Shown one piece after another: positions 23,516 through 30,714 of a stretch of DNA of 38,381 bases (the first letter of the stretch is position 1; each line of letters opens with the position of its first letter). The stretch covers positions 1-38,381 of the forward strand of contig CAZCJA010000014.1 in assembly GCA_964499015.1 (NCBI GenBank), given 5' to 3'. This DNA comes from CAZCJA01 sp964499015. GTDB taxonomy: Bacteria; Elusimicrobiota; Elusimicrobia; F11. The notes under the pieces are model-generated. The model saw nothing but the letters and a program-made list of their open reading frames with translations, did no database searches and was not told where the DNA came from. The position numbers and the translations under genes are program-made.

Positions 23516-26500
23516 GCCAGCCGATCGATTACGCCGATCGCCGCCGCGCCGCGGACGACCTCGACAAGAACATCATCGTCGTGGCCGGAGCGGGGACCGG
23601 TAAAACCACCATTCTCATCGAACGCTTGATGGGGCTTCTGCTTAAACGCCAAGTCCCGATCGAACGCATCGTCGCGCTGACGTTCACGAAGAAAGCCGCG
23701 GAAGAGATGCGCGACCGTTTGCAGGCGGAGCTGCGCAAGCAATTGCCCTCGGAACTCGCCCAGCGCGCGCTGGACAGCATGACCCGCGCCGCTATCAGCA
23801 CGATCCACAGCTTCGCCAGCGACATTCTGCATCTCTACCCGCTCCAGGCCGGCGTCGATCCGCATTTCCAGGTGGATAAAGGCATCGTCGCCGAAGGAAT
23901 TTTTGAAGACATGTGGACGCGCTGGCTCGGCCGCGAGCTCGCCGCGGCGAGCAAGACCGGCCAGCGCTGGCAGGATTTGCTCGCGCTGGTTTCGCTCGAT
24001 GATTTAAAGGAACTCGCCCGCGGCATCGCTTCGCCGGAAGTGGAGCTGGAGAATTTAAGGAAACGGGAAGATCTGCGTTTGTTCGCCCGCAATTGGAAGC
24101 AGGAGCTCGACGGCCTGCTGAACAACAATCCCGTTTCCGCGCGGTCGCACGCCACCGGCCCGCGGTTGCAGGCTCTGCAGAATATTTTCACCGAAGCCAT
24201 CGGCGGACGGAAACTCCAGGAAGCCGATTTGGAAGCGATCCGGAAACTGAAAGCGCCCGACGCCTGGCCCGATGAGGCCGCGAGCGCGTTGCGGCGGCTG
24301 ATTGCGCGCGGGCTCGCGCTCTACCGCGTCAGCGACGTCCTCATTGAGCGCGCGCTCGAAACTGTTTTGCCGTTTGTTCAGGCGTACCGCCAGGAATTGC
24401 GCCGCCGCGGCGTGATGCCGTATTCGGGACTCTTGGTGCACGCGCGCGATTTGCTGCGCGACCATCCAGATGTGCGCGCCAGCCTAAAGAAACGCTACGA
24501 CGCCTTCTTGATCGACGAGTTTCAAGACACGGATCCGCTGCAGGGCGAAATCCTGCTTTATCTCGCCGAGGACCTGCCCGGCGCGGCCGCGCATTGGAAG
24601 GACAGCCGCACCGGCGAAGGCCGGTTGTTTATCGTCGGCGATCCCAAACAGTCGATTTATCACTTCCGTGGCGCGGACATGGCCGCCTATGAGCAGTTTT
24701 GCGACCACATCGAACAGCAGGGCGCGTCGCGCGCGACGTTGTCGGTCAATTTCCGCAGCCATCGCCACATTCTCACGCCCGTGAACGATATTTTTCCGTC
24801 TTTGATGGTGGAAGAAACGTTTGTTCAGCCGCGCTACATCGATCTTGTGCCGCACGACGCCGACACCAACCGTCCGGGCATGGAATTTTTTGTGATCGAC
24901 AAGAGCGACAGCGACGAAAAAGTGTCGGCCGAAGATATGCGCCGCCGCGAGGCGCTGGTGATCGCCGATTGGATCAAGGCGAATGTGAACGAGAAGCTTT
25001 CCTTTAAAGACATCGCGCTTTTGTTCCGGACCTCGACGCCGTTTGAAGACTACTTGAGCGTTTTTCGCGAGAAAGGCATTCCCTATCTGGCCGAAGGCGA
25101 AAAATCGTTCTATCGGCGGCCGGAAGTGATCGAGCTGTTGAACGTGCTGGGCGCGATCGCCGACCCGAACGATCCGCTGCCGCTCCTCGGCGTGCTGCGC
25201 TCGCCGATCGGCGCGCTCACCGACAAAGAAATTCTCGAACTCAAGCGGGCCGAGGGCTTTGATTACCGCCGCGCCCCGCGCGTGCTGACCGAAAAGCTGG
25301 CGCCGCTCTACAAACAACTGCGCATCTGGCTCGATAAAAGCGCGACCACGCCTTTGTCGGATTTGATTCAGGACGTTTTTGAGAAAACATGGCTGCCCGT
25401 TCTCGCGGCGCAAGGACGCTACGGCGATCAGGAGTGGGCGAACCTGGTGAAAATCCAGCGGCTCGCGCACGATTGGGCGGCCGCGGAGCCCATGACGCTC
25501 GCGCAATTCGTCGACCGGTTCAATGAATATCGCGTCGACGAACGTGACGAAGGGGAAAACCCGCTGGCCGACGTTCAGGTGGACGCGGTGAAGATCATGA
25601 CGCTGCACAAAGCCAAAGGCTTGGAATTTCCCGTGGTCTTTATTCCCAATATCAGCGCCCCGCCCGGTCACTTCAAAAGTGAAACATTGCTGCGCCGCGA
25701 CTGGCGCGGTGGCCGCGTGGGCCTGCGCCTGCGTTCGGCGGACGTGGTGTCGTCCACGCTCGTGGCGATCGAAGACGAGATTGACCGCCGCGAAGCCGCG
25801 GAAGAGGTGCGCGTGTTCTACGTCGGGCTCACCCGCGCCAAAGAGCGGCTTTTCCTGATGTTAAACGCGCAGGCGCGCCGCGGTTCTGAATTTATGGATT
25901 TTCTGAAGCGTTCCGGCGCCTGGCCCGCGGCGGGCCTTAATATTCCGGCCACGACATTTCCCTATGAAAAAATGGATATTTCCACCCGGCGCTTTAAAGA
26001 GTCGGTGGTGAAATTGAGTTCGGCCGACGTGAAGGCCGCTCTCGACCGTTTCGCGGCGTGGCGCACCGAAAAAGAAACGCTCGGCGCAAAGAAGCTGTTC
26101 GATTCGCCGAGTTCCTATTTAAAAGAGCCCGAAAAGTGGCGCGTGGTGGAAGATGACGCCGAGGCGGTGGAGCGGCGTGAAGCGGCGATTGAACTCGGCA
26201 TTGTCTCGCATAAAATTTTGGAAGAGTGGGACTTCGCCACGCAAAAGAAGGATTTCAAAAAGAAACTAAAGAAAGCCACGGAACTCGTCGCCGCCCAGGA
26301 ACTGATGGAAGCCTTCTTGGAGACGCCGGCGTACGCGCATTTGGCGGGCGCGACCATTGTGGGGCGGGAAATCCCTTTCTTTTATCCGAACGGCACTACC
26401 GTGATGCGTGGCATCATCGACCTGTTGTACGAAAAAGATGGGAAGCTCGTGGTCGCCGACTACAAAACCAGCCGTTCAAGCGACGCAGAGCATTATCGGG

Positions 26501-26604
26501 AGCAGGGAGCTTCTTACCGCAAGGCCGTGGAGCTGGCGCTCGGGCGGCCGGCGGTGTTTGAGGTGATTTTTTTACGAACGGGCGAGCGGGCCGCGCTTGC
26601 GTAA
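23512..26604 (+). CDS. addA: AddA-type UvrD/Rep helicase-nuclease
   Basis: 1030-residue motor and nuclease subunit of AddAB. Superfamily 1A helicase motifs are all visible: Walker A AGAGTGKT (25-32), Ia 'TFTKKAAEEMRDRL', II DEFQDTDP (about 335-342), III 'VGDPKQSIYHFRGAD', IV 'LSVNFRSHR', V 'VKIMTLHKAKGLEFPVVF' and VI 'FYVGLTRAKERLF'. The C-terminal PD-(D/E)XK nuclease domain shows 'SHKILEEWDF' (about 899), 'MRGIIDLLYE' and DYKTSR (D983, K985), then 'QGASYRKAVELAL', so it should cut one strand. With the AddB nuclease this gives the two-nuclease AddAB design rather than RecBCD. The 3' end overlaps a small convergent gene by 33 bases. Confidence 0.95.
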   Translation: MSQPIDYADRRRAADDLDKNIIVVAGAGTGKTTILIERLMGLLLKRQVPIERIVALTFTKKAAEEMRDRLQAELRKQLPSELAQRALDSMTRAAISTIHSFASDILHLYPLQAGVDPHFQVDKGIVAEGIFEDMWTRWLGRELAAASKTGQRWQDLLALVSLDDLKELARGIASPEVELENLRKREDLRLFARNWKQELDGLLNNNPVSARSHATGPRLQALQNIFTEAIGGRKLQEADLEAIRKLKAPDAWPDEAASALRRLIARGLALYRVSDVLIERALETVLPFVQAYRQELRRRGVMPYSGLLVHARDLLRDHPDVRASLKKRYDAFLIDEFQDTDPLQGEILLYLAEDLPGAAAHWKDSRTGEGRLFIVGDPKQSIYHFRGADMAAYEQFCDHIEQQGASRATLSVNFRSHRHILTPVNDIFPSLMVEETFVQPRYIDLVPHDADTNRPGMEFFVIDKSDSDEKVSAEDMRRREALVIADWIKANVNEKLSFKDIALLFRTSTPFEDYLSVFREKGIPYLAEGEKSFYRRPEVIELLNVLGAIADPNDPLPLLGVLRSPIGALTDKEILELKRAEGFDYRRAPRVLTEKLAPLYKQLRIWLDKSATTPLSDLIQDVFEKTWLPVLAAQGRYGDQEWANLVKIQRLAHDWAAAEPMTLAQFVDRFNEYRVDERDEGENPLADVQVDAVKIMTLHKAKGLEFPVVFIPNISAPPGHFKSETLLRRDWRGGRVGLRLRSADVVSSTLVAIEDEIDRREAAEEVRVFYVGLTRAKERLFLMLNAQARRGSEFMDFLKRSGAWPAAGLNIPATTFPYEKMDISTRRFKESVVKLSSADVKAALDRFAAWRTEKETLGAKKLFDSPSSYLKEPEKWRVVEDDAEAVERREAAIELGIVSHKILEEWDFATQKKDFKKKLKKATELVAAQELMEAFLETPAYAHLAGATIVGREIPFFYPNGTTVMRGIIDLLYEKDGKLVVADYKTSRSSDAEHYREQGASYRKAVELALGRPAVFEVIFLRTGERAALA

Positions 26605-26769
26605 GCCGCGCAGGCGTTCTTCGACGCTTTTTAGCGATTCCTTGATTTCTTCGACCGACATGTCGCGGCGTTCAAACGCATCGACAATCTCGTTCATTTG
26701 ATCGCGCTGCCGGCGCAGCGAGACCACTAACACTTCTTCTTCAATTTTCGAAATGACCATTTGGTCCAT
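26572..26769 (-). CDS. Small coiled-coil protein of unknown function
   Basis: 65 residues, predicted all-helical and charged: 'EEEVLVVSLRRQRDQMNEIV' then 'MSVEEIKESLKSVEERLRGL', a likely helical hairpin or short coiled coil with a basic end (RKRGPLARS). AGGAG six bases before the ATG at 26769 is a strong ribosome site, and CATAAT further upstream is a possible -10 box. That supports it as a real gene although it overlaps the addA 3' end by 33 bases on the opposite strand. No known family is recognised; a toxin, antitoxin or SlyX-like role cannot be supported. Confidence 0.6.
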   Translation of the reverse strand: MDQMVISKIEEEVLVVSLRRQRDQMNEIVDAFERRDMSVEEIKESLKSVEERLRGLRKRGPLARS

Positions 26770-26898
26770 AATTAACTCCTGTTATTGATTGAGCCATTAT
26801 GACCCCGCTCCCCGGCCCCGTCCATGTGGGGGATGTAAATTGCGTATGACGCCAAGGTGACGGCTTATGGTAAAATTTGATCAGGCAAGGAGATGGGT

Positions 26899-27618
26899 AT
26901 GATCTACGGGCTCTATCACAGCGCAGGCGAAACCGTCGGGTTATTGGGCGACGTTCTTAAAAAATTGCACCTTCCTTTTCACGATCTCCACTTATATGAA
27001 GGCGACGGCCTCCCGCGCGATACCAGCGATTTGGAAGGCTTAATCGTCATGGGCGGCCCGATGAATGTCGACGACGTCGCCACTTATCCGTTTCTTCGCG
27101 AGGAAGTGTCGCTCCTCGAAAAAATGATTTCAGAGAAAAAGCCCGTGCTGGGCATTTGCTTGGGCGCTCAGCTCATCGCCAAGGCGCTCGGCGCGCGCGT
27201 GTACCCCAATAAATATAAGGAAGTGGGCTGGCATCCGGTCGATTTGACGCCGGCCGGCCGTACCGACGCGCACTTCAAAGATTTTCCGCTGCAGCAAACG
27301 GTTCTGCATTGGCATGGCGACACGTTTGATTTGCCCAGCCACGCCGTTCAGCTGGCGCGCACCGCAAAATGCGAAAACCAGGCCTATCGTTACGGCGATA
27401 ACGTTTACGCTTTGCAATTCCATCTCGAAGTGACGCCGGCAATGGTGAAATCCTGGTGCGAATCGCCGGATGGAAAAAAGGATTTGGCCGGAGCCGGAGA
27501 AAACGGAGCCGCCGTTATTAAAGCCACCCCGTCCCATTGCAAGCACCTGCAGCCACGCGCTGAGAAATTCTTCTCCAGCTACCTGCGAACCTCTTTCGGA
27601 AACCTTCTTTCTGTTTAA
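26899..27618 (+). CDS. Class I glutamine amidotransferase (GMP synthase-like GATase domain)
   Basis: 239 residues from the ATG at 26899, which has AAGGAG six bases upstream; the ATG at 26893 touches that site and is less likely. The triad region is intact: the nucleophile elbow GICLGAQ, and 'ALQFHLEVT' with the His and Glu. 'LIVMGGPMNV' forms the oxyanion strand. Such stand-alone GATases (YfeJ/Mll-type 'GMP synthase-like' proteins) take an amide from glutamine or hydrolyse gamma-glutamyl compounds, but the substrate here is unknown. There is no synthetase domain, so it is not guaA itself. It lies just upstream of era on the same strand. Confidence 0.88.
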   Translation: MIYGLYHSAGETVGLLGDVLKKLHLPFHDLHLYEGDGLPRDTSDLEGLIVMGGPMNVDDVATYPFLREEVSLLEKMISEKKPVLGICLGAQLIAKALGARVYPNKYKEVGWHPVDLTPAGRTDAHFKDFPLQQTVLHWHGDTFDLPSHAVQLARTAKCENQAYRYGDNVYALQFHLEVTPAMVKSWCESPDGKKDLAGAGENGAAVIKATPSHCKHLQPRAEKFFSSYLRTSFGNLLSV

Positions 27619-27628
27619 ATCGGGTTAT

Positions 27629-28507
27629 GTGGCCATCGTTGGCTGGCCGAACGTCGGCAAGTCCACGCTCTTAAACGCGCTGCTCGGCGTTAAGCTTTCC
27701 ATCGTTTCGCCCAAGCCGCAAACCACGCGCGAATCCATCCTCGGCATATTGAACGAAGAAGGTATGCAGATGATTTTCTCCGATACGCCCGGCTGGCTTA
27801 AACCCACGGACGCGTTCCAGTCCACAATGAAAAAGGCCATCATGCGCTCCTTGTTCGATGACGCCGATGTCGTGTTGTGGCTGCTTGAGCCGCGCGCATT
27901 GAATGATGAGGACAAAACCTTTGCTGAAAACCTGCAGAAAGCGGGGAAGCCCGTTTTTGTCGCGGTGAACAAGCTCGATACCATTTCAGGCAAAGAGCCG
28001 ATCAAGCAAATCATGGACACCATCAAACAAGCGCTTCCGGCATCGTTTACGGTATTCGGTATCAGCGCCAAAGGAAAGCAGGGCCTCGATCCGCTCAAGA
28101 ATGCCCTCAAAGAGAAGCTTCCCGAATCACCGGCCTATTTTCCGACCGATCAAGTGACGGACCGCTGGGAACGTTTTTATGTCACGGAACTTTTGCGTGA
28201 ACAGATTTTTAATATGTACGAGAAAGAAGTTCCGCATGCGGCCGCCGTGGTCATCGAAGATTTCAAAGAGCAAGAAGGCCGCAAAGATCTGATCCGCGCA
28301 ACCATTTATGTGGAGACCGACGGCCAGAAACAGATCATGGTGGGGAATAAGGGCGCGTCTATTGTAAGGCTGGGCACCAAAGCCCGTGAAGAGATCGAAA
28401 AGTCATTGGGCCGGCCGGTTTATTTGGAAATTTTTGTGAAAATTAAGAAGAAGTGGCGTGAAGACACGGCCTTTTTGAAGCAGGTATACGAGGGGAATCA
28501 TTCTTAG
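27629..28507 (+). CDS. era: GTPase Era
   Basis: Ribosome-assembly GTPase that binds the 3' end of 16S rRNA. 292 residues from the GTG at 27629. G1 is GWPNVGKST (Arg of the usual GRPNVGKS is Trp here), G2 'TTRESILG', G3 DTPG, G4 NKLD and G5 SAKG. A C-terminal KH domain has the typical 'VGNKGASIVRLGTKAREEIE' and 'VYLEIFVKIKKKWRED'. Era proteins usually begin a few residues earlier with an FKSG-like stretch. Here LFKSGY precedes the GTG in frame and a CTG at 27611 could be the real start. An ATG at 27470 would overlap the GATase gene by 149 bases and add a Pro-rich segment unlike Era. The stop forms part of a CIRCE-like half-site. Confidence 0.95.
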   Translation: MAIVGWPNVGKSTLLNALLGVKLSIVSPKPQTTRESILGILNEEGMQMIFSDTPGWLKPTDAFQSTMKKAIMRSLFDDADVVLWLLEPRALNDEDKTFAENLQKAGKPVFVAVNKLDTISGKEPIKQIMDTIKQALPASFTVFGISAKGKQGLDPLKNALKEKLPESPAYFPTDQVTDRWERFYVTELLREQIFNMYEKEVPHAAAVVIEDFKEQEGRKDLIRATIYVETDGQKQIMVGNKGASIVRLGTKAREEIEKSLGRPVYLEIFVKIKKKWREDTAFLKQVYEGNHS

Positions 28508-28522
28508 CACTCAAAGTTTGAG
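28504..28522 (+). promoter_or_regulatory. CIRCE-like left arm with a 13-base palindrome before groES
   Basis: TTAGCACTC (28504-28512) matches the left half of the HrcA operator CIRCE at 9 of 9 positions, but no GAGTGCTAA right half follows at the standard 9-base spacing. Instead CTCAAA-G-TTTGAG (28510-28522) makes a shorter palindrome. It ends two bases before the -35 box of the groES promoter, the right place for a heat-shock repressor. Confidence 0.4.
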
Positions 28523-28523
28523 C

Positions 28524-28553
28524 TTGACAGAAAAGACGGCGCTGTAATACAAT
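28524..28553 (+). promoter_or_regulatory. Promoter of groES-groEL
   Basis: A perfect TTGACA (28524-28529), an 18-base spacer and TACAAT (28548-28553). Transcription should start near 28560, leaving a leader of about 90 bases before groES. An upstream palindrome abuts the -35 box. Confidence 0.6.
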
Positions 28554-28569
28554 CGTTTCAATCCGACAC

Positions 28570-28611
28570 AACCATCCGTCGAGGATTTGCATTTCCGCGG
28601 GTGGTTTTTTT
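28570..28611 (+). terminator. Hairpin with T-tract in the groES leader (attenuator or era terminator)
   Basis: AACCATCC (28570-28577) pairs with GGGTGGTT (28599-28606) through eight base pairs including one G-T wobble, and a run of Ts extends to 28611. This is the form of an intrinsic terminator. It lies downstream of the groES promoter, so besides ending era read-through it may attenuate groESL. Confidence 0.45.
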
Positions 28612-28651
28612 AGGTCGTGAATTTAGCAGTCTAAATCTGGAGGTGCCAATT

Positions 28652-28963
28652 ATGGCCGACGCAACCTTGACTGGTGTAAAAATCCGCCCCCTGGGCGATC
28701 GTGTTCTCATCAAACCGACTGAAAAAGAAGAAATGAAGAAAAGCGGCATTATTATTCCCGATACCGCCAAAGAAAAACCGCAGGAAGGAAAAGTGGTGGC
28801 CGTTGGAAAAGGCAAAACCACCGATGAAGGCAAAGTCCTTCCGATGGATCTCAAAGCGGGCGACCGTGTTCTGTACGGGAAATACTCCGGCACCGAAATC
28901 AAACTCGACGACGAAGACTATTTGATCATTGGCCAAGACGACGTTCTTGGCGTGCTCTCATAA
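28652..28963 (+). CDS. groES: Co-chaperonin GroES
   Basis: 103-residue Hsp10 that caps GroEL as a heptamer. It begins MADATLTGVKIRPLGDRVLI and keeps the mobile-loop region 'KEEMKKSGIIIPDTAKEKPQ', the roof strand 'EGKVVAVGKGK' and the closing 'DRVLYGKYSGTEIKLDDEDY'. The length is slightly above the usual 94-97 because of the N-terminal extension before KIRPLGDR. GGAGG eight bases before the ATG at 28652 fixes the start; a GTG at 28601 in frame lies inside the leader hairpin and is rejected. groEL follows after 21 bases. Expression is probably controlled through the half-CIRCE element and leader described separately. Confidence 0.97.
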   Translation: MADATLTGVKIRPLGDRVLIKPTEKEEMKKSGIIIPDTAKEKPQEGKVVAVGKGKTTDEGKVLPMDLKAGDRVLYGKYSGTEIKLDDEDYLIIGQDDVLGVLS

Positions 28964-28984
28964 TATTAAGGAGGACTGACAACT

Positions 28985-30637
28985 ATGCCTAAACAAATTA
29001 AATACGGCGACGAAGCCCGTCGCGCGATGAAAGCGGGCGTCGATAAGCTCGCCAACGCAGTGAAAGCCACCCTGGGCCCGAAGGGCCGCTATGTGGTGCT
29101 CGACAAGAAATTCGGCTCGCCGACCGTCACCAATGACGGCGTCACCGTGGCCAAGGACGTTGAGCTCGAAGATCCGTTTGAAAACATGGGCGCCCAGCTG
29201 ATCCGCGAAGTGGCCTCCAAAACCAACGACGTGGCCGGCGACGGCACCACGACCGCAACGGTGCTCGCGCAAGCGATCGTCACCGAAGGCATCCGCAACA
29301 TTACAGCGGGCGCCAACGCGGCCAGCATCAAGAAGGGTGTGGACAAAGCGGTTGAAGCGGTCGTCGCTCAGCTGAAGAAAATGTCCAGAACCGTCAATAT
29401 CGAGAAAGAAACCGATAAAGCCAAGGCTGAAATCGCGCAGATCGCGACGGTCTCAGCGAACGACAGCGTGATCGGCGGCTTGATCGCCGACGCGATCCTC
29501 AAAGTCGGCCGCGACGGCGTCATCACCGTGGAAGAAGGCAAATCCGCCGACACGACCCTCGAAGTCGTGGAAGGCATGCAGTTCGACCGCGGCCACATCT
29601 CTCCGTACTTCGTCAGCGACCCGGAAAGAATGGAAGCCGTTCTCGAAAATCCCTACATCATTATTACCGACAAGAAAGTCTCCGCGATGAGCGAGCTTCT
29701 GCCGCTTTTGGAAAAAATCCTCCAAGCCGGCCGCCCGTTCCTGCTGATCGCTGAAGACGTCGAAGGCGAAGCGCTCGCCACCCTGGTTGTGAACAAGCTC
29801 CAGGGCCGTCTGCGCTGCGTTGCCGTAAAAGCCCCGGGCTTCGGCGACCGCCGCAAAGAGATGCTCGAAGACATTGCCACCCTCACCGGCGGCGTCGTCA
29901 TCTCGGAAGAGAAAGGTTTGAAGCTCGACAAAGCGGATCTCACGTCTCTCGGCCGCGCCAAGAGAGTTGTGGTGGACAAAGAAAACACCACGGTCATCGA
30001 CGGCGAAGGCAAAAAGAAAGACATTGAAGCCCGCATCGGTCAGATTCGCAAACAGATTGAAGACACCACCTCCGACTACGACAAAGAGAAGCTCCAAGAG
30101 CGTCTCGCGAAGTTGAAGGGCGGCGTGGCCGTCATTAACGTCGGCGCGGCGACTGAAACCGAAATGAAAACAAAAAAATTCAAAGTCGAAGACGCCATGC
30201 ACGCGACCCGCGCGGGCGTTGAAGAAGGCATCGTGCCGGGCGGCGGAACCGCTCTGCTGCGCGCCGCTTCCGCCATCGCCACGTTGAAAGGCGACGACAT
30301 CGATGAGCAGACGGGCATCAACATCATCCGCCGCGCCATCGAAGAACCGGTGAAGCAAATTGCCGAGAACGCGGGCGTCGACGGAGCCGTTATCGTCGAA
30401 CGCATTCGCAACGAGAAAGACCAGGCCTTCGGATTCAACGCCGCCACCGGCAAATTCGAAAACCTGATCGACGCGGGAATCGTGGACCCGATGAAAGTCG
30501 TTCGTTCGGCTCTGCAGAACGCCGCCTCGGTCTCGACCTTGGTGCTGACCACCGAAGTTCTTGTCACGGACCTCCCGGAAAAGAAGGGAAATCCGATGCC
30601 GGGAATGCCGGGCGGAATGCCTCCGGGCGACTTCTAA
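28985..30637 (+). CDS. groEL: Chaperonin GroEL
   Basis: 550-residue Hsp60 chaperonin that folds client proteins in an ATP-driven double ring. It has the N-terminal 'KQIKYGDEARRAMKAGVDKL', the ATP-site stretch GDGTTT (85-90, catalytic Asp at 86), 'ATLGPKGRYVVLDKKFGSPT', the apical 'GRPFLLIAEDVEGEALATLV' and the equatorial return 'VEEGIVPGGGTALLRA'. The C-terminus ends in a Gly/Met-rich tail, MPGMPGGMPPGDF, like the flexible GGM tail of most GroELs. GGAGG lies ten bases before the ATG. It shares a transcript with groES and is followed by a strong stem-loop. Confidence 0.98.
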   Translation: MPKQIKYGDEARRAMKAGVDKLANAVKATLGPKGRYVVLDKKFGSPTVTNDGVTVAKDVELEDPFENMGAQLIREVASKTNDVAGDGTTTATVLAQAIVTEGIRNITAGANAASIKKGVDKAVEAVVAQLKKMSRTVNIEKETDKAKAEIAQIATVSANDSVIGGLIADAILKVGRDGVITVEEGKSADTTLEVVEGMQFDRGHISPYFVSDPERMEAVLENPYIIITDKKVSAMSELLPLLEKILQAGRPFLLIAEDVEGEALATLVVNKLQGRLRCVAVKAPGFGDRRKEMLEDIATLTGGVVISEEKGLKLDKADLTSLGRAKRVVVDKENTTVIDGEGKKKDIEARIGQIRKQIEDTTSDYDKEKLQERLAKLKGGVAVINVGAATETEMKTKKFKVEDAMHATRAGVEEGIVPGGGTALLRAASAIATLKGDDIDEQTGINIIRRAIEEPVKQIAENAGVDGAVIVERIRNEKDQAFGFNAATGKFENLIDAGIVDPMKVVRSALQNAASVSTLVLTTEVLVTDLPEKKGNPMPGMPGGMPPGDF

Positions 30638-30668
30638 AATAGACCCACATTCGATAAACTAGCGACAC

Positions 30669-30705
30669 AATCGCCCTCCCGTCATTAAGTGGCGGGGGGG
30701 CGATT
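30669..30705 (+). terminator. Strong stem-loop between groEL and valS
   Basis: AATCGCCCTCCCG (30669-30681) pairs with CGGGGGGGCGATT (30693-30705) over 13 base pairs with one G-T wobble and an 11-base loop. The following ACTTTATAT is only a poor U-tract, so termination may be partial. The 3' arm ends nine bases before the valS ATG, where a ribosome site would be. Confidence 0.55.
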
Positions 30706-30714
30706 ACTTTATAT

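Noticed and set aside
24484..25671. Antisense open frame of 395 codons within addA
   Set aside because: It lies wholly opposite conserved helicase motifs, with low-complexity His/Phe/Gln/Arg composition and no ribosome site.
27470..27628. N-terminal extension of Era from the ATG at 27470
   Set aside because: It overlaps the amidotransferase by 149 bases and reads as a Pro/Ser/Cys-rich segment unrelated to Era.
28504..28530. Complete CIRCE operator before groES
   Set aside because: Only the left arm matches; the right arm matches 4 of 9 positions at the standard spacing, so it is reported only as a half-site.
30640..30714. T-box riboswitch for valS
   Set aside because: The leader is too short and has only one stem, with no specifier loop or TGG-containing antiterminator bulge.
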